This document shows positions 33,148-41,525 of a DNA stretch of 64,000 nucleotides, one piece after another (position 1 is the first letter of the stretch; each line of letters opens with the position of its first letter). The stretch comes from Lachnospiraceae bacterium. GTDB lineage: Bacteria; Bacillota; Clostridia; Lachnospirales; Lachnospiraceae. Location: assembly GCA_022845895.1 (NCBI GenBank), contig AP025573.1, positions 840,501 to 904,500 of the forward strand. The letters run 5' to 3'. A program made the position numbers and the translations under genes. The notes under the pieces were generated by a model that worked only from the letters and a program-made list of their open reading frames with translations, was not told the origin of the DNA and did not search any database.

Positions 33148-33858
33148 ATGAAGTTTATCGATTTGACGAGGGAAATCAACAACAACACCCAGGTGTGCCC
33201 TTGTGACAAGGTGCCGGTCGTAGAGGATTATGCTACGACGGAAGAGGAGGGGGTCAATGTCAAGTTCATGAAGATGGGGACGCATACATCAACCCACATT
33301 GACGCGCCGTACCACATCAGCAAAGAGGGCAGGAATCTGAATGATTTTCCGGTGGATCGCTTTATCGGTAAAGGCATTGTGCTGGATTTCAGCGATAGAG
33401 GAGAGATATACGAAATCACCCGTGAAGATATCATGGCCCATGCAGAGGAACTGAAGCAAGTGGATTATGCAATCCTCAATACCGGATGGGCGTCATATTA
33501 CGGCACATGGGATTTCTTCCGCCATCCTTACTTAAGCGGTGATGCGGCATTGGCGCTCGTGGAGCTTGGGATTAAGATTGTGGGGACGGACGGAAGCTCT
33601 GCGGATGCGGCTTATGGGTTTTCAACGGCAAAGCGGCTGGAGAATCCTACGTTTTCAGAGATTCTGGAGAATATCGAACGGGAAAATATCAAAAACGACG
33701 CACATACGGCACTGCTCGGGAACGATTGCCTTATCGTCGAGTACCTGTGCAATCTGGATCAGCTGCCGAAGGAAGCGGCCACATATTCCTTCCTGCCGCT
33801 GAAACTCGTGGAAGCGGACGGTTCGCCGGTACGTGCGGTATGTATGACAGAAGAGTAG
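33148..33858 (+). CDS. Cyclase-family amidohydrolase, kynurenine formamidase-like
   Basis: A 236-residue metal-dependent hydrolase of the cyclase family (KynB type), which opens N-formylkynurenine or related amides and lactones. The metal-binding motif is MGTHTSTHIDAPYHI near 46-60, and the conserved TGWASYYGT loop is near 112-120. It lies 15 bp after the MerR gene and before an amino acid permease and a kynureninase-like gene, a context that fits kynurenine use (inference). The ribosome site is AAAGGAGG. Confidence 0.8.
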   Translation: MKFIDLTREINNNTQVCPCDKVPVVEDYATTEEEGVNVKFMKMGTHTSTHIDAPYHISKEGRNLNDFPVDRFIGKGIVLDFSDRGEIYEITREDIMAHAEELKQVDYAILNTGWASYYGTWDFFRHPYLSGDAALALVELGIKIVGTDGSSADAAYGFSTAKRLENPTFSEILENIERENIKNDAHTALLGNDCLIVEYLCNLDQLPKEAATYSFLPLKLVEADGSPVRAVCMTEE

Positions 33859-33887
33859 AAGGATAGAGAGAGAAGGAGGGTAATTTT

Positions 33888-35264
33888 ATGGGTAATTCGA
33901 ACGAAGCAACGGCAAATGTAACGGAAGAATATACGACCAAAAAGCTGCGGCGTGTATTGGGGAAAAAAGAACTGATATCCATGGGCCTCGGTCAGATCAT
34001 CGGCTCCGGCGTGTTTTCACTGACCGGCGTAGCCATCGGATTTACGGGGCGCTCTGTAGTATTCGCGTTCCTGTTTGGAGCCTTGTTTTCACTGGCGGTG
34101 ACGATACCAAGCATCTTTGCCGGAAGTGCGGTCCGCTTAAGGGGCGGCCAGTATACGATGGCGAGCCTGCTGCTCGGTGAACGTTTCTCAGGTTTTTACA
34201 TAATTATCTATATCGTCGGCAACATATCTATCGGAATGTATGCCCTGTCCCTTGCGGACTATCTGCTGGCACTCGTACCCGGGATTCCGAGAGTGCCGCT
34301 GGCTGTAGCCGCGCTGACCTTGTTCTTTGTCATCAATCTGTTCGGCGTAAAAGACGCCGCGTTTATCCAGAATATACTTGTTATCATCCTGGCGGCCGCG
34401 CTTGCAGTATTTGCAGCGGTAGGCGTGTTCAATGTAGAGCCCGGATATTTTACAAGCGTTGAGCCTCCGCTCTTCATGGGCGGCTGGAAAGGCTTCGCCA
34501 TGGCGGCGATATTTACATCGTTTGCCACCACCGGCGGCGGAAACCTTGTCAATTTCTCCGGTGAATGTAAGAATCCTACGAAGGACGTACCGTTTGCAAT
34601 CGTGCTTTCGACCCTGATCGTCACGGCACTCTATGCTGTCATCGGTTTCGTAGCAGCAGGCGTGCTCCCGGTGGAAGAAGTCATGTATCAGCCATTAAGC
34701 GTAGCAGCAGGCGCATTTCTCCCGAAAGCCCTGTACGTGTTCTTTGTAACGGGCGGAGCGCTTCTTGCACTGTCTACGACGCTGAATGCCACCTTCGGCT
34801 GGGTGACGAAGCCGGTGCTCCAGGCGTGTGTTGACGGATGGTTTCCGAAAAAGCTTGGTAAGATCAACGATAAGTACGGCACGCCACATTATCTGCTCAT
34901 ACTGTTCTACATCGTAGGCCTCATCCCGGTTGTGGCGGGACTTGACATCGACCGCATTGCCAACATGTCCATGATACTTATGAATATCACCACGTTCCTT
35001 GTCGTAGTGGCAACCGCACGGCTGCCGAAGCTGCTTCCTGACGCGTGGGCGAAGTCTACGTTCAAGATATCCAACGTAGCCCTGAAAGTGATCTGCTACT
35101 TGTGCGGAGCGCTGCTTGTCTTCCAGAATTACTTGCTGATTGAAGACAATACGCCGGAAATCATCATCGGCAATATCATACTTCTTGTACTGACCTTTGT
35201 ATTTATGGTAGTGCGTTATAAATCAGGAAAGGTGAAGGTAGAGGTCAGCTGGGAAGAGGAATAA
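33888..35264 (+). CDS. APC-superfamily amino acid permease
   Basis: A 458-residue transporter with 12 predicted helices. The unwound helix-1 motif GLGQIIGSGVFSLTGVAIG is near 31-50, with the typical GGQYT in helix 2. It imports amino acids or amines; the context beside a formamidase-like and a kynureninase-like enzyme suggests tryptophan or kynurenine (inference). It sits in the same operon with short gaps and a GGAGGG ribosome site. Confidence 0.87.
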   Translation: MGNSNEATANVTEEYTTKKLRRVLGKKELISMGLGQIIGSGVFSLTGVAIGFTGRSVVFAFLFGALFSLAVTIPSIFAGSAVRLRGGQYTMASLLLGERFSGFYIIIYIVGNISIGMYALSLADYLLALVPGIPRVPLAVAALTLFFVINLFGVKDAAFIQNILVIILAAALAVFAAVGVFNVEPGYFTSVEPPLFMGGWKGFAMAAIFTSFATTGGGNLVNFSGECKNPTKDVPFAIVLSTLIVTALYAVIGFVAAGVLPVEEVMYQPLSVAAGAFLPKALYVFFVTGGALLALSTTLNATFGWVTKPVLQACVDGWFPKKLGKINDKYGTPHYLLILFYIVGLIPVVAGLDIDRIANMSMILMNITTFLVVVATARLPKLLPDAWAKSTFKISNVALKVICYLCGALLVFQNYLLIEDNTPEIIIGNIILLVLTFVFMVVRYKSGKVKVEVSWEEE

Positions 35265-35303
35265 AACATATCAGAGATGGCACGATGCCTGGGAGGTTAT
35301 AAG

Positions 35304-36578
35304 ATGGCAGAAATAACAAGCAGAGAATATGCAGCCGTCATGGATGCAGAAGACAAGTTGAGCACGTATAAAAAAGAATTTTACCTTCCGGACCATCTGT
35401 ATTACGAAGCGAACGGCCTGGGACCTATGTCCCACCGTTCGGAAGAGACGCTGATGCGGGTGGCGGATGAGTGGAAGAACCAGCTTGTAGCCGGATGGTT
35501 CTGCGGTAAGATTCCATGGTTCTATTATCCGGAGCGGATCGCCGCCATGGAAGAAGGAATCGTGGGAGCAGCAGATAAGGAGCTTATCATAAACGGGACG
35601 ACAACCACGAACATCCATAGCGTGCTCGCCGCATTTTACCGTCCCGCAGGAAATCGGAAGAAGCTCCTGTGCGACAGCCAGATATTTTCTTCTGACAGAT
35701 ATGCGGTAGAGGCACAGATAAGGCTCAAGGGAATCGATTCCGATGACGCCCTCGTACTTGCGGGAGGAAGCAGCCCCATCCTGGATGAGGATGAGCTGAT
35801 CGCCCATATGACGGAGGAGACGGCGCTTGTATTCCTCCCTTCCGTCGTACATTCGACCGGACAGCTGCTTGATGTAGAACGTCTGGCAAAGGCAGCTGCA
35901 GAAAGAGGCATACCGGCAGGCTTCGACCTGAGCCATTCTGCAGGCGTCGTACCGCATAAGCTTCATGACTGGGGCGTAGACTTCGCCGTGTGGTGCAATT
36001 ACAAATACCTGAACGGAGGGCTTGGATGTCCCGCTACCATCTATATCCATGAAAAGAACTTTGACATCCCTGTTGCGATGCCCGGCTGGCACGGCTATGT
36101 GAAGAGCCGCCAGTTCCAGAAGCTCCCTTATTTTGAGGCAGAGACAGGCGCAGGAGGGTGGCAGCACGGGTCTCCGCTTATCCTGAACATGGCCCCTCTT
36201 GAAGGAGCTCTGGATATGATAAACGAGGCAGGCATAGACGCAATCCGGGAAAAGTCTCTGGCCATGACCGGATATTTTATGGATCTTGTGGACACTATGC
36301 TGTCGGCCTGCGGTGTCAGCATACTTACTCCCCGCGAGGAGGCAAGAAGAGGCGGACATGTGACGATTCTGCATGCGGCCTCTGAAGAGATTACGGAATT
36401 TCTCGACAGCGGCTCTCAGATGACGGACCGGCTACGCGCCGCAGTTATGGATAAAAGAGAATCTGGCGTTGAGGCGACCTGGAACAATCAGGTGAGAATA
36501 GCGTTTTCACCGCTTTTTGGAAGCTTCGAAGATGTGAGGCAGACTGCGGAAAATCTGTATCTGCTGCTGAACGTTTAG
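35304..36578 (+). CDS. Kynureninase-like PLP enzyme
   Basis: A 424-residue fold-type I PLP enzyme matching kynureninase along its length: YYEANGLGPMS (relatives YLDGNSLG), INGTTTTNIHSVL, DLSHSAGVVPHKLHDWGVDFAV, the PLP Lys in CNYKYLNGG near 240, GWHGYVKSRQF, and STGQLLDV-type strands. Kynureninase splits kynurenine into anthranilate and alanine. The substitution of DGNS by EANG near the N-terminus may alter specificity. GGAGG about 8 nt before 35304 is preferred over a start nine codons upstream. It is the last gene of the MerR-led set. Confidence 0.82.
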   Translation: MAEITSREYAAVMDAEDKLSTYKKEFYLPDHLYYEANGLGPMSHRSEETLMRVADEWKNQLVAGWFCGKIPWFYYPERIAAMEEGIVGAADKELIINGTTTTNIHSVLAAFYRPAGNRKKLLCDSQIFSSDRYAVEAQIRLKGIDSDDALVLAGGSSPILDEDELIAHMTEETALVFLPSVVHSTGQLLDVERLAKAAAERGIPAGFDLSHSAGVVPHKLHDWGVDFAVWCNYKYLNGGLGCPATIYIHEKNFDIPVAMPGWHGYVKSRQFQKLPYFEAETGAGGWQHGSPLILNMAPLEGALDMINEAGIDAIREKSLAMTGYFMDLVDTMLSACGVSILTPREEARRGGHVTILHAASEEITEFLDSGSQMTDRLRAAVMDKRESGVEATWNNQVRIAFSPLFGSFEDVRQTAENLYLLLNV

Positions 36579-36581
36579 GTC

Positions 36582-36613
36582 TTGACATTGCCCCGAAGGG
36601 GAAAGTGTAGAAT
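36582..36613 (+). promoter_or_regulatory. Second MerR-type promoter with 20-bp spacer
   Basis: -35 TTGACA (36582-36587) and -10 TAGAAT (36608-36613) are separated by 20 bp. The spacer contains the dyad TTGCCCC-GAA-GGGGAAA. It begins 4 bp after the kynureninase-like stop and drives the CocE hydrolase genes. The likely regulator is the MerR protein at 32287, whose own promoter has the same spacer length and a similar dyad. Confidence 0.6.
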
Positions 36614-36641
36614 AACCTTGGCAGAGAACAAATAATAAATG

Positions 36642-36668
36642 CTTATTGAGCTGCTGAGGTTCAATAAG
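36642..36668. promoter_or_regulatory. TTATTGAGC-N7-GTTCAATA inverted repeat (copy B)
   Basis: CTTATTGAGC (36642-36651) and GTTCAATAAG (36659-36668) lie around a 7-nt centre, downstream of the predicted transcript start and 23 bp before the GTG start of the first hydrolase gene. Close match to the element at 29217-29243. Confidence 0.5.
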
Positions 36669-36690
36669 GTGATGTGATTGGAGGTAAAAC

Positions 36691-38427
36691 GTGAACAGTC
36701 AAATTATAAGAGAACCAGAATATGAAATCAGGGTGGAAAGAGACCGTCCGATTGTGATGAAAGATGATGTCCGCCTCTACTGTGACGTTTACAGGCCGGA
36801 TGACAAAGAGAAGCATCCGGTGCTGGTGGGCTTTTCCCCATTTGGCAAGGCAGCCCAGGAAGCAGGGAGAAGAAGGGATCCGATTCAGCTTGGAAAATTC
36901 ATGTATGAGCAGGGAATCGAGGTCGGGGGCATTGACTTCTTTGCATCCCGGGGATATACCGTGGTCGTAGTGAACCCGAGGGGAATCCAGAATTCGGAAG
37001 GCGTATGGACCGGCGTCTTAAGCAGGCAGGACCAGATTGACTGCTGTGAGGTTATCCGGTGGGCCGGACATTATCTGTCAGATGGCAGCGTCGGCATGAT
37101 CGGATGCGGCTATGCAGGGAAGATCCAGCCCCTTGTTGCAGCGATGAACCCGCCTTACCTGAAAGCAATCATGCCCGTGGACGTCATCGATGACATGTAC
37201 CTTGACTGCTATCCGGGCGGTATACTAAGCGATATCAACTATCCGCTCTGCAGCTATATTCCGCATACGAACACGATATCAGAAGCTGAGATGGAAAACA
37301 GCCCGGAAGATCTGAAGGAGATGCTTGCGGAAGCGAGAAGACAGCCGGAGATTGCAACCAATTCTTACTATTACAGAGGGCTCGACAGCTTCCCGCCGAG
37401 ACACTACACATGGAACATTGATGTCATGCTCCATCCATACAGCGGAGAGTGGTGGGACAGAAGAAGCTTCAAGGACCGCAAGGTGACGATACCTTCCTAT
37501 ATCGTAGGGCTCTACTATGAGTATGGACATACGACCATATCTGCCTATGACATCTATAATAAGATTGATGACGAAGTGCCGAAGAAGCTTATGATGATAG
37601 ACCCTGCATCTGCCAAGACATCCCCGTATGAGAAGCCAGTGGCAGAACAGCTCAGGTGGTATGACTACTGGCTCAAGGGCATCGAGAACGGCATCATGGA
37701 TGAACCTCCGATGAAGCTGCTTGTCATGGGTGAGAACAAGTACCGTTATGATACGCAGTGGCCGGCGGCAGATACGGAATATAAGAAGATGTATTTCAGG
37801 AAAGAAAGCCGCCTGACGGAAGAAAAAGAGACGGGCAGCACTGCACCGGACGAAATCAGGCATATACCGCCGACACGTCTGTCCCAGATGCCTGAAGATG
37901 TACCTGCGCTGACATATACGTCTGCACCTCTTCAAGAGGAGATAGAGCTGTGCGGGCCGGTTACGGGCTGCATACAGGCTGCTATTGACACGGACGATGC
38001 CCACCTGGCTATGAAGCTGTGGGATAAGGATTCGGAGACAGGATACCGTACGCTCCTCTCCTGTGGATATCTGAAATGCTCTCACAGAGAGCTGGATCCG
38101 TCCGGTACGGAGCACAGGCCGAAGAACGACCATACGAAGAATGTGCCCGTAGAGCCTGGAAAAGTATATGACTATATCTTTGAACTGGCACCTGTCGATA
38201 ACCTGTTCAAGAAAGGGCATCAGATCGAGGTGGAATTCAAGACGATGGACCAGCAGTATTTTGACTTTAATGAAATGGCCAGCCTGCCTAGGCTGTATAC
38301 ATCCGGACGTGTGGCAGGACCGCATCCACTTGCAAGGGAAGTGAACTTTGAGATTCATGTAGACGGCGATGCCGCTTCATGGATTGAGCTTCCGATTGTA
38401 AATGGTGAGAAAAACTGGGTGGAATAG
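36691..38427 (+). CDS. CocE/NonD-family hydrolase lacking the nucleophile serine
   Basis: A 578-residue alpha/beta hydrolase of the CocE/NonD family (X-Pro dipeptidyl-peptidase-like), with an N-terminal hydrolase domain and a C-terminal jelly-roll domain (about 400-578). At the nucleophile elbow it reads GMIGCGYAGKIQP near 149-161, where active members have G-x-S-Y; the Ser is Gly here (codon GGC). The downstream paralogue keeps Ser at this place. It may be inactive, regulatory or a partner subunit. The start is GTG at 36691 with GGAGG before it. It is transcribed from a MerR-type promoter. Confidence 0.83.
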   Translation: MNSQIIREPEYEIRVERDRPIVMKDDVRLYCDVYRPDDKEKHPVLVGFSPFGKAAQEAGRRRDPIQLGKFMYEQGIEVGGIDFFASRGYTVVVVNPRGIQNSEGVWTGVLSRQDQIDCCEVIRWAGHYLSDGSVGMIGCGYAGKIQPLVAAMNPPYLKAIMPVDVIDDMYLDCYPGGILSDINYPLCSYIPHTNTISEAEMENSPEDLKEMLAEARRQPEIATNSYYYRGLDSFPPRHYTWNIDVMLHPYSGEWWDRRSFKDRKVTIPSYIVGLYYEYGHTTISAYDIYNKIDDEVPKKLMMIDPASAKTSPYEKPVAEQLRWYDYWLKGIENGIMDEPPMKLLVMGENKYRYDTQWPAADTEYKKMYFRKESRLTEEKETGSTAPDEIRHIPPTRLSQMPEDVPALTYTSAPLQEEIELCGPVTGCIQAAIDTDDAHLAMKLWDKDSETGYRTLLSCGYLKCSHRELDPSGTEHRPKNDHTKNVPVEPGKVYDYIFELAPVDNLFKKGHQIEVEFKTMDQQYFDFNEMASLPRLYTSGRVAGPHPLAREVNFEIHVDGDAASWIELPIVNGEKNWVE

Positions 38428-38441
38428 AGTAGGAGGACACA

Positions 38442-40232
38442 ATGGAAAATAAAGAAAAATTAGAAATCGTCGGTCTGGACGAAAAGCCAAGATATTGGGA
38501 TGAACGGTACATGGACGGTATCGAGAAGATGACGCCGCGCATGTATGATGTCATCAAGGAAGAAGATGTGCGCATGCAGGTCAGGGACGGCATAACGCTT
38601 GCGGTGGACATCTACCGTCCTGACACAGATGAGGACATCAAGTTCCCGGGGCTCGTGGCATTTTCCGCATATGGGAAATCCATCCAGACGATGGACCGTA
38701 TCTCGATGCAGTTCAAGACCGTATTATTTGATCATACGATAGAAGCGGGAGATATATACGAGTATGTGAAGCATGGCTATATCGTAGCGGTGCCGGATCC
38801 GAGAGGAATCGGCAAATCCGAGGGGGCATGGGACGGCCTCTACGGAAGACAGGAGCAGGAAGACTGCTATGATGTCATCGAATGGGTGGCAGAGCTTCCT
38901 TACTGTAATGGAAACATAGGTATGATAGGCATCTCATACTTCTCGATACTGCAGCCGGTAGTGGCGGCCCTCCAGCCGCCGCACCTGAAGGCTATCATGA
39001 TGGTAGAAGTCGTAGACAACATGTATCACCATAACTATCCGGGCGGAGTATTTGTGAACCGTTCTTTTATGTACACGGATTTCTGCCCGGACGTAAACGC
39101 TATGTCAACGGCGGAGCGCACCTATACGACGGAAGAATTGAAAGCGCGCATTGAAAAGAGGCTGTCCGATCCGGACATCAGCCACAGTGCGCTCTACTCC
39201 GGCATATTGAGCTGCTGGCCGCCGCGGAACCAGACATATTTCTTCGATATGCTGCTGCACGATGATGACAGTGATTTCTGGAAGGAACGCTCTATCCAGA
39301 GCCATCCGGAGGATATCAAAGTGCCGATGTACCTGATCTCTGAATATTATGAGCTTGGAAGATTCTCTCAGGGTCCGTTCTTCCTGTTCACACACGGCGA
39401 CATGTCCGTACCGAGGAAGCTTGCCGCTCCGGAAGAGCATGATGCCCTGCATCTGCCGCACCGGATTATGACGCCGGAATACCTGCGCTGGTATGATTAC
39501 TGGCTCAAGGGCATCGACACCGGAGTCATGGATGAGCCACCGATGAAGCTGCTCGTAAGAGGCATCAACAAGTTCCGCTATGAACATGAATGGCCGCTGG
39601 CTCGTACGCAGTGGACGAAATACTACTTAAGGGACGGAGGGCTGCTCTCCACAGAGAAGGAAAAGGATGAGCATGTACAGCCGACTATCCTCAACCATAA
39701 GAGCCCGTATGAAGGCGGATCTAACGAGACTTATGCAGTGCCGAACGTCGTATTTAGCACGCCTGTGCTGGAAGAAGACGTAGAAGTGACCGGCCCGATT
39801 GTCATGCACCTCATGTGTGCCATCGACAAGACAGATGCCAATTTCACCATCATGCTGAATGATGTTCCGCCGGAAGGCGAGGGACGTCCGCTGAATCTCG
39901 TTACAGGGAACCTGCGGGCCTCTCACAGAGGTCTGGAAAAGAAAGAGCTAAAGCCGTGGGAGTTCAACAATGACCATACGAGGAAGGTTCCGGTCGTTCC
40001 AGGTGAGATCAACGAATATACGATAGAGGTCATGAATACGTCCAACGTCTTCAGAAAAGGCCATCGTATAGAGGTGGAAGTGAAAAACTACGATGCGAAT
40101 CCGTACCACTGGATGGTACAGCTGCCGAACAGCCAGGATATTGAATATAAGATATTTGTGGACAGCATCCACAATTCCTATATCAATCTGCCGATCATTC
40201 CATACTCCGATGAGGATCAGTGGATCCGTTGA
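38442..40232 (+). CDS. CocE/NonD-family hydrolase
   Basis: A 596-residue paralogue of the upstream gene. The hydrolase domain shows VPDPRGIGKSEGAWDGLYGRQEQEDCYDVIEWV and the nucleophile elbow GMIGISYFSILQP with Ser present; a jelly-roll domain makes up the C-terminal third (about 420-596). Known members split acyl esters or X-Pro peptides; the substrate here is unknown. It is 14 bp downstream of the first hydrolase with an AGGAGG site, and a strong terminator follows. Confidence 0.86.
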   Translation: MENKEKLEIVGLDEKPRYWDERYMDGIEKMTPRMYDVIKEEDVRMQVRDGITLAVDIYRPDTDEDIKFPGLVAFSAYGKSIQTMDRISMQFKTVLFDHTIEAGDIYEYVKHGYIVAVPDPRGIGKSEGAWDGLYGRQEQEDCYDVIEWVAELPYCNGNIGMIGISYFSILQPVVAALQPPHLKAIMMVEVVDNMYHHNYPGGVFVNRSFMYTDFCPDVNAMSTAERTYTTEELKARIEKRLSDPDISHSALYSGILSCWPPRNQTYFFDMLLHDDDSDFWKERSIQSHPEDIKVPMYLISEYYELGRFSQGPFFLFTHGDMSVPRKLAAPEEHDALHLPHRIMTPEYLRWYDYWLKGIDTGVMDEPPMKLLVRGINKFRYEHEWPLARTQWTKYYLRDGGLLSTEKEKDEHVQPTILNHKSPYEGGSNETYAVPNVVFSTPVLEEDVEVTGPIVMHLMCAIDKTDANFTIMLNDVPPEGEGRPLNLVTGNLRASHRGLEKKELKPWEFNNDHTRKVPVVPGEINEYTIEVMNTSNVFRKGHRIEVEVKNYDANPYHWMVQLPNSQDIEYKIFVDSIHNSYINLPIIPYSDEDQWIR

Positions 40233-40330
40233 CAGACAGGAGCCGGGCGGTCTGCAGGCTTAAAGAGAAAGAAAAAAAGCGAAAAAGAACTGTTAGAGTT
40301 TCCAAATCTTGTATATGAAATGATGTGTGA

Positions 40331-40380
40331 AACCCTCCGGGATGGTAAGATACGACTTGCCATCCCGGAGGGTTGTTTTT
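40331..40380. terminator. Strong intrinsic terminator between convergent genes
   Basis: AACCCTCCGGGATGGTAAG (40331-40349) pairs with CTTGCCATCCCGGAGGGTT (40356-40374), followed by GTTTTT. It ends the hydrolase operon and may also act on the convergent LysR gene. Confidence 0.9.
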
Positions 40381-40384
40381 GATA

Positions 40385-41356
40385 TTATGAATTATATCGT
40401 ATCTGCATGAGCTCTTCCGATTGCTCCCGGGCAACTTTCAGAAATTCTTCCATCGCCCTTGTCACGTATTTTGTCTGCTTATGGTAAAAATAAATATTGC
40501 GCCCTGTGTGGCCGCCATGGACTTTGTAGTAGAAGCAGTCTCTTTCGTTCGGCATGTGCTTCAGGAGAGAATCGCTCACGAAAGTGACGCCCATCCCATA
40601 GCAGCATACGTTGAACGCAGTGACCTGCTGGTCAAGCTTCAGTATGATATTCGGAGTAAAGGACTGTGCCTGGCAGATCTTATCCGCCCGGGAGCGGGTG
40701 TCATTGCCGGAGCGCAGGAAGATAAAAGGCTCTTCTTTAAAGGAGGCAAGGGGGACGCACGGTGTCTCCTCTTTCAGATGCCGGTCAGCCAGAATGTCTT
40801 CTATCGTAAGCCGGAATCCGGAGGCCATCTCATTGGAAGGGAATGCCTTCGGAACGGCAAGGAGAAGCGTCTCTTTCGTATAGAGATGATGCTGGTAGAT
40901 CGTATCAGGGAAAGAAGAGTTGTCTATCACAAGATCCAGTGAGCCGTGGAAGAGCTGGTCGATGAGCTGCGGCGTGTTGTCTTCTATGAGGTGGACCTTT
41001 ACGAGAGGATACTTCTGGGTAAACTTCGTGATAATCGGAGGCAGTATGTAAGAAGCGAACAGATTGCTGCCGCCTATGGCAACCTGCCCGGTCTTAAGCT
41101 CGTTCATGTCAGTCATATAGGTTTCAAACTGGTTCTGGATATCCATGATCTCTTCTACGGCTTTTATGTAATGGCGCCCGCAGTCGGTGAGCTTTATCGG
41201 GCTTACGCTTCTGTCGAAGATAGGGGCGCCGATCTTCTCCTCCACCTTTTTGACGGCGGCGCTTAAGGACGGCTGGCTTATGTAGAGATTGGCCGCAGCT
41301 TTGGAAAAGCTGCGTTCTTTATACACTTCATATACGTAATGCATGGAATTGAACAT
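40385..41356 (-). CDS. LysR-family transcriptional regulator
   Basis: A 323-residue regulator. The N-terminal winged HTH is at about 1-60 (YVYEVYKERSFSKAAANLYISQPSLSAAVKKVEEKIG), followed by a periplasmic-binding-protein-like ligand domain (about 90-300). It is convergent with the hydrolase genes and upstream of nothing on its own strand, so its target is unclear; its own promoter lies in the 170-bp gap to the glutamate dehydrogenase terminator. Confidence 0.88.
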   Translation of the reverse strand: MFNSMHYVYEVYKERSFSKAAANLYISQPSLSAAVKKVEEKIGAPIFDRSVSPIKLTDCGRHYIKAVEEIMDIQNQFETYMTDMNELKTGQVAIGGSNLFASYILPPIITKFTQKYPLVKVHLIEDNTPQLIDQLFHGSLDLVIDNSSFPDTIYQHHLYTKETLLLAVPKAFPSNEMASGFRLTIEDILADRHLKEETPCVPLASFKEEPFIFLRSGNDTRSRADKICQAQSFTPNIILKLDQQVTAFNVCCYGMGVTFVSDSLLKHMPNERDCFYYKVHGGHTGRNIYFYHKQTKYVTRAMEEFLKVAREQSEELMQIRYNS

Positions 41357-41461
41357 GTTTAGATTCCTCCGGTTATCCTGTTGAATATATGGTATCGGTC
41401 ACAAAAGTTACGGCCTGTTGACCTTGCTATTATAATATTATAACTTTGCTTACGGATGAAA

Positions 41462-41503
41462 GCAACACAATGTACGCGAAATAGAAGGCGTACATTGTGC
41501 TGC
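41462..41503 (-). terminator. Terminator of the glutamate dehydrogenase gene
   Basis: GCAACACAATGTACGC (41462-41477) and GCGTACATTGTGCTGC (41488-41503) form a long stem with one mismatch. Reading leftward, TTTCATCC follows, a weak T-tract. It lies 23 bp beyond the gdh stop. Confidence 0.6.
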
Positions 41504-41525
41504 TTCCTTGCTGGAAAGAGAATCT

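Noticed and set aside
35271..36374. 367-codon open frame antisense to the kynureninase-like gene
   Set aside because: The sense strand encodes a full PLP enzyme in operon context; the antisense frame has no start signal or recognisable domain.
37279..38358. 359-codon antisense frame opposite the first CocE hydrolase
   Set aside because: The sense frame matches a known family along its whole length; the antisense one has no domain or ribosome site.
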